From Firmicutes bacterium UBA4975 (lineage in GTDB: Bacteria > Bacillota > Proteinivoracia > UBA4975): a stretch of 17,100 nt of DNA. The notes beneath the pieces are model-generated. The model saw only the letters and a program-made list of their open reading frames with translations, had not been told where the DNA came from and did not search any database. The stretch is from NCBI GenBank assembly GCA_002397155.1, contig DGZR01000090.1, positions 1 to 17,100 on the forward strand, in the 5' to 3' direction. This document shows, piece after piece, positions 13,154 to 17,100 of this stretch (the first letter of the stretch is position 1; each line of letters opens with the position of its first letter). Both the position numbers and the translations under genes were made by a program.

Positions 13154-14311
13154 ATGCGTGCAATTGTAAGGGGCAAAATTTACACTATGGCCGGCTCTAT
13201 CCTGGACGGGGGAACTGTCCTGATAGAGGCCGGCAAAATAGCGGCGGTGGGCGCAGACCTCAGCATTCCGGCTGACGCCGAAGTAATCGATGCCCGGGGC
13301 GGCTGCGTGCTGCCGGGCATCATCGACGCCCACACCCACATCGGCATATTTGAAGAGGGCATTGGTTTTGAAGGCGCCGACGGCAATGAGATGACCAGTC
13401 CCGCCACTCCCCAGCTTCGGGCCCTGGATGCCATCAACCCCCTGGACCCGGCTTTTGCCGGGGCCATCGCCGGCGGGGTCACCAGCCTCATGGTCGCGCC
13501 CGGCAGCGCTAACGTCATCGGCGGCCAGGTCCTGGCCATGAAGACCTGGGGCCGGGTGGTGGACGACATGGTACTAAAGGAGCCCCTGGGTTTGAAAGTG
13601 GCCTTTGGCGAAAACCCCAAGGGGGTGTACAGCGGCCAAAAAAAATCTCCCAGCACGCGGATGGCCGTGGCAGCCATCCTCCGGGAAAATCTGATTAGCG
13701 CGGCCAACTACCTGGAAAAACAAGAAAAGGCCAAGGGGGATGAGGAAAAGGCGCCGGAGCGGGACCTTAAACTCGAGGCCCTGGCCCGGGTTCTGCGGAA
13801 AGAAATGCCCCTCAGGGCCCACGCTCACCGGGCGGATGACATCATCACCGCTATCCGCATCGCCGAAGAATTTGGCGTCAATATCTGCATCGAACACTGC
13901 ACTGAGGGCCACCTGATTGCCGACTTTCTGGCTGAAAAAGGGGTGCCCGCCATCGTCGGGCCCACCCTGGGCACCCGTCCCAAGGTCGAGCTCGCCAACA
14001 CCAGCTTTAGGACGCCGGGATTGCTCTTTCGGGCGGGGGTAAAGGTAGCCCTGACCAGCGACCACCCCGTTTTCCCCGTCCAACAACTGCCGATTCAAGC
14101 GGCCCTGGCCCACAAGGACGGTCTGCCGGAAGAAGAGGCCCTGAAAGCCATCACGATAAACGCCGCGGAAATAATGGGCTTATCCCAGCGGGTGGGCAGC
14201 CTGGCCCCGGGTAAGGACGCCGACATCGTTATCTTCAGCGGTCATCCCTTTCACTGGCGGACCCAGGTGGTAAAAACTTTTGTAGATGGAGAGATCGTCT
14301 ATGAGCGCTAA
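13154..14311 (+). CDS. Imidazolonepropionase-like amidohydrolase, copy 1
   Basis: A cytoplasmic metal-dependent hydrolase of the amidohydrolase superfamily (COG1228-like), a TIM barrel with a small beta domain built from both ends. The 385-residue protein has the first metal motif D-A-H60-T-H62, then His223/His225 (RAHAHRADD), His248 (IEHCTEGH) and Asp303 (TSDHPVF). It ends with the standard NAAEIMGLSQRVGSLAPGKDADIVI..GHPF. The conserved GENPKGVYSGQKKSPSTRM segment is shared with copy 2. ATG 13154 is chosen because AAGGAG is 7-8 nt upstream; ATG 13148 is too close. It overlaps copy 2 by 11 nt. The substrate is unknown: cyclic amides, peptidic or isoaspartyl substrates are all possible for this group. 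No His-degradation genes are nearby, so true HutI is unlikely. Confidence 0.88.
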   Translation: MRAIVRGKIYTMAGSILDGGTVLIEAGKIAAVGADLSIPADAEVIDARGGCVLPGIIDAHTHIGIFEEGIGFEGADGNEMTSPATPQLRALDAINPLDPAFAGAIAGGVTSLMVAPGSANVIGGQVLAMKTWGRVVDDMVLKEPLGLKVAFGENPKGVYSGQKKSPSTRMAVAAILRENLISAANYLEKQEKAKGDEEKAPERDLKLEALARVLRKEMPLRAHAHRADDIITAIRIAEEFGVNICIEHCTEGHLIADFLAEKGVPAIVGPTLGTRPKVELANTSFRTPGLLFRAGVKVALTSDHPVFPVQQLPIQAALAHKDGLPEEEALKAITINAAEIMGLSQRVGSLAPGKDADIVIFSGHPFHWRTQVVKTFVDGEIVYER

Positions 14312-15479
14312 GAAATTACTGGCCATCATCAACGGAGAAATCCACACCGCCCAGACTAAGGAGCCCCTCCGGGGCACCATCCTGGTCCAGGACGGTAAAA
14401 TTGCCGCTATCGGGGCCGTCAACCTTCCCCCCGAGGCCGATGTCATCGACGGCGCCGGGGCCGCCATCTACCCGGGTTTCATCGATCCCCACACCCACCT
14501 GGGGGTGAGCGAGCAGGGCTTGGGCTGGGAGGGCCGGGACTACAATGAAATGACCGACCCGGTCACCGCCCACCTGCGGGCCTTGGACGCCATCAATCCC
14601 GAAGAGGACGGCTATCGGGAAGCGGTTGAAGCGGGAATCACCACCGTAATGTGTGCCCCGGGCAGCGCCAATATCCTGGGGGGCAGCACCGTGGTGCTCA
14701 AGACCGGCGGCGGCCTCCTCCACCAGCGGGTCTTGCGGGCTAATGCCGGCATCAAGGCGGCCCTGGGGGAAAACCCCAAACGAGTGTACTCGGGGGCGAA
14801 AAAAGCGCCCAGCACCCGAATGGCCAGCGCCGCGATCCTTCGTGAAGCCCTGGTGGCCGCCCAGAACTACCAGAATAAACTAGAACGGGCCGGCGGGGAC
14901 GCGGACAAACTGCCCCCGCGAGACCTGAAAGCCGAGGCCCTCCTTCCCGTCCTCAAAAAAGAAGTCCCCTTGCGCATACATGCGCACCGGGCCGACGACA
15001 TCGCCACCGCCCTCCGGATTGCCAAGGAGTTCGAGATCAACCTCACCCTAGAACACGCCAGCGAAGCTCACTTTTTGCTGGACCAAGTCGCCCAATCCGG
15101 TTTTCCCGCCATCGTCGGCCCCTCCCTGGGCACCCCCGGCAAGGTGGAAACCCAGAAAAAGACCCTGGATACCGTAAAAATCCTCAGCGAAGCCGGGGTC
15201 ACGGTGGCCCTGACCACCGACCATCCCGTCCTCAACATTTACCAGCTCCTCCATGCCGCCGCCGCCGTAGTCCGGGAGACGGGCATGGATGAGTATGATG
15301 TCCTCCGCTTGATCACTATCAACGCCGCCCAAATTCTGGGAGTCGACCAGCGGGTGGGCAGCATCGAGGTGGGCAAGGACGCCGACCTGGTGATAATCGA
15401 AGGTCACCCCTTCGACTACCTTTCCCGGGTTCTCTACACCATCATCGACGGCCAAGTAATCTACCCTCAACAAGCCTAA
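14301..15479 (+). CDS. Imidazolonepropionase-like amidohydrolase, copy 2
   Basis: A paralogue of the preceding gene with collinear motifs: D-P-H64-T-H66, GWEGRDYNEMTDPVTAHLRA, APGSANILGG, ENPKRVYSGAKKAPSTRM, RIHAHRADDI, LEHASEAH and Asp307 in TTDHPV. It ends with NAAQILGVDQRVGSIEVGKDADLVI. The protein is 392 residues, full length with metal ligands intact. ATG 14301 is used because GGAGAG lies 7 nt upstream, inside the end of copy 1; the in-frame ATG 14286 has no such site. The overlap means translational coupling, and the proteins may form a mixed oligomer or handle related substrates. The two copies look roughly half identical by eye, so the duplication is old and both are probably under selection. 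Confidence 0.88.
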   Translation: MSAKKLLAIINGEIHTAQTKEPLRGTILVQDGKIAAIGAVNLPPEADVIDGAGAAIYPGFIDPHTHLGVSEQGLGWEGRDYNEMTDPVTAHLRALDAINPEEDGYREAVEAGITTVMCAPGSANILGGSTVVLKTGGGLLHQRVLRANAGIKAALGENPKRVYSGAKKAPSTRMASAAILREALVAAQNYQNKLERAGGDADKLPPRDLKAEALLPVLKKEVPLRIHAHRADDIATALRIAKEFEINLTLEHASEAHFLLDQVAQSGFPAIVGPSLGTPGKVETQKKTLDTVKILSEAGVTVALTTDHPVLNIYQLLHAAAAVVRETGMDEYDVLRLITINAAQILGVDQRVGSIEVGKDADLVIIEGHPFDYLSRVLYTIIDGQVIYPQQA

Positions 15480-15519
15480 AAATCAGCCACTGGGGACGGT
15501 TCCCAGTGGCTGATTTTTC
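15478..15519 (+). terminator. Bidirectional terminator between convergent genes
   Basis: A long, nearly perfect hairpin (AAAATCAGCCACTGGG pairing with CCCAGTGGCTGATTTT, short loop) with A runs on the left and T runs on the right. It can end both the amidohydrolase transcript and the minus-strand gene that finishes at 15524. Confidence 0.9.
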
Positions 15520-15523
15520 CTGA

Positions 15524-17100
15524 CTAGGGCAACTTGTAAACCGTGATTCCCGTGTCATTGGCCAGGGCGAATACCTTGCCTACAGCGGAAAAGGGCACTT
15601 CGCCCCAAGGTAAACGGCCCTCGACCATAAAGGGAAGGGGAGTGGCCGTGGTTCCCCAGTAGCGGCTCTTACCTGTGGCCAAATCGGTTTTGAAGAGAAA
15701 GTTTGTGCTAGAGGGCAGTTCTTTTAGGGAGGAAAACACCCAAATACTCTTGGAATCTGCCCAATTGCCGGGAAAGTAAACTCTTGGCAGACCGATGTCG
15801 GTGAATTTGCCGGTGTCCAGGTCCAGGATATGACCGCCGGAGGACTGGAACATAGAGCTCTTCAGCAATAGTTTCCTGCCCCCGGGAAACCAATCGAGGA
15901 ACTGGCAGCACTCTTCAAAATACCCCTCGAACATGGTGCCCGTATAGGTCTTCTTTTCTTTTGCGCTCTCTATCTTCAGGTTGAGTCCATCGGGGACGAT
16001 CCAGACCAGTTCCCCCCCGGGGTTTATTGTGGGCCAGCCCGTTCTCGGTTCACCCAGCCACCGGACCTCTCCGCTCTGCAGACTGAGCCGGGCCACCTGG
16101 GTCATTTCTCCCGTTGTAGACTTGCTGAGGGCCAAATTGCCGTTATCTATCCAGCCCAAGGGGGGACAGTTCAACGGCCCGACTTCGGCATGCTCCTGCA
16201 CTTTTCCCCCGGCAAAGGTCAAGATAAAGACTCGCCCGCCGTTGGCGGCCATTGCCGCCGCTTTCTTGCTGTCGGGACTCCAAAGCCACTGACCCGTCCC
16301 GGCGGGAAAAATTGCCTCTTCGCCGCTAGCTAGATTAATCACCGCGGTTTTTCCAGAGTAAGCGCAGATAAGCCACTTGCAATCGGGGGAAAGGTTGAGG
16401 CGGGGCGGAAAAAAGGGGAAGTCCAGGAGGGGTCCCTGCCAAATGACCGCCGGGGGCGGCCCGGCAAAAGCGGCGACTTCCCGGAGGAGTTCGGTGTCAA
16501 GCCGATTAAACTCTAGGGGCAGCCCATCCAGGAAGTCCGCTAGCTCTCTTAAGCCCTCGGGGCTGGTCCGGCTGCATTCTATAGCCAGGTCCAACAGGGC
16601 AAGGGGGGGTAGTTCCTTGGTACTCAAGAATTTGAGGTACTTAAAATCCACAAAGCCAAGCTGGCGGAGCAGGTTTATCTTTCCGTCCAGGTAGTCCGAG
16701 GGCCAGGCCGGCACGTAGCCCAGAGCTTCCAATTCCAGGAGCCGGTCCAGCCCCTCCTGGGGGGGAAGGAGATGGAGGGCCTCGATCACCTGGGCCCTGG
16801 GGTCCCCGGCCAGAAAGGAAAGGGCTTGGCCCAGGGCTTCCTCGTCGCCTTCAAATGCGTAGGAATCGGCGGCCCGCTTGGCTGCCATGTCCAAAGCCTT
16901 ATCGATCCAGTCTGGGTTCTGGCTTTTAGCCGCCAGGGTCAAGGCGGACACCGGGTCGGTGTCCAGGGCCAGGGCGAAGGTTTCTGCCGCCAGGTCTTCT
17001 GGGGCCGGCAGGGTCCGGCTAAAATTTTCATAGGCCTGGAGGGCCAGTTCGGGGTTTCCCTTCTCCAGGGCATGCAAAAGCAGCATTTCCCGGGGCCAGA
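15524..17100 (-). CDS. Alpha-helical plus beta-propeller protein, 5' end outside the window
   Basis: I do not recognise a named family. The reading frame is open to the right edge of the window; a methionine at 17086 has no ribosome site and is preceded by in-frame codons for Trp-Pro-Arg-Glu, so the true start is probably beyond 17100. The visible 525 or so residues form two parts. Residues 1-220 are alpha-helical, Leu/Ala/Glu-rich and look like helical repeats (LLLHALEKGNPELALQAYENF, and TEALLR-like turns). From about residue 225 there are beta-propeller-type blades: LNLSPDCKWLICAY, WLWSPDSKKAAAMA, INPGGELVWIVPDGL and FLDWFPGGRKLLLKSS, as in TolB/WD40-like repeats. No catalytic motif is seen. 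It may be a large scaffold or sensor; function unknown. Confidence 0.8.
   Translation of the reverse strand, partial: WPREMLLLHALEKGNPELALQAYENFSRTLPAPEDLAAETFALALDTDPVSALTLAAKSQNPDWIDKALDMAAKRAADSYAFEGDEEALGQALSFLAGDPRAQVIEALHLLPPQEGLDRLLELEALGYVPAWPSDYLDGKINLLRQLGFVDFKYLKFLSTKELPPLALLDLAIECSRTSPEGLRELADFLDGLPLEFNRLDTELLREVAAFAGPPPAVIWQGPLLDFPFFPPRLNLSPDCKWLICAYSGKTAVINLASGEEAIFPAGTGQWLWSPDSKKAAAMAANGGRVFILTFAGGKVQEHAEVGPLNCPPLGWIDNGNLALSKSTTGEMTQVARLSLQSGEVRWLGEPRTGWPTINPGGELVWIVPDGLNLKIESAKEKKTYTGTMFEGYFEECCQFLDWFPGGRKLLLKSSMFQSSGGHILDLDTGKFTDIGLPRVYFPGNWADSKSIWVFSSLKELPSSTNFLFKTDLATGKSRYWGTTATPLPFMVEGRLPWGEVPFSAVGKVFALANDTGITVYKLP

Overview
The window looks like an ordinary chromosomal stretch of an anaerobic, fairly GC-rich member of the Bacillota (Firmicutes, clostridial grade). 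Evidence: the alr-ndoAI-ndoA (MazE/MazF) gene order; a TPP-riboswitch-controlled ThiT transporter; Asp23/YqhY, Tex and Nif3-like genes; strong Shine-Dalgarno sequences (AAAGGAGG type) with frequent TTG/GTG starts; and many intrinsic terminators. An in-frame UGA at a peroxiredoxin active site also implies that the organism makes selenoproteins. No rRNA, tRNA, insertion sequence or CRISPR array was seen.

Layout. 1-939: the 3' end of a TPP riboswitch, its terminator and thiT, closed by a terminator. 940-1928: a solitary, more AT-rich cas6 with its own leader and terminator and no other cas gene or array in view. 1973-3892: alanine racemase, then a consensus promoter and the ndoAI/ndoA toxin-antitoxin pair. 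3927-6763: a tight three-gene hydrolase operon (C26 glutamine-amidotransferase-like hydrolase, DmpA-type P1 self-processing peptidase, ReAV-type asparaginase), which together suggest scavenging of amide, gamma-glutamyl or peptide nitrogen. 6830-9907: tex and a Nif3-like metalloprotein. 9978-10571: a peroxiredoxin whose catalytic Cys is UGA (Sec46), with a hairpin around the UGA. 10651-12602: a sigma-A-like promoter, type I glutamine synthetase and a small orphan lipoprotein. 12651-13065: an Asp23/Gls24 protein whose start codon appears damaged. 13118-15519: two tandem paralogous imidazolonepropionase-like amidohydrolases, closed by a bidirectional terminator. 15524-17100, minus strand: the C-terminal part of an alpha-helical plus beta-propeller protein of unknown function that runs off the window.

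How they fit together. Most genes are housekeeping or nitrogen-metabolism genes. The hydrolase operon and the two amidohydrolases could release amino acids and ammonia, which glutamine synthetase would reassimilate; this link is inference. The strongest non-routine item is the selenocysteine peroxiredoxin at 9978-10571. Conventional gene calling would break it at the UGA and report only a truncated C-terminal fragment without the active site. The orphan cas6, the damaged Asp23 start, and the paired amidohydrolases are the next most interesting.
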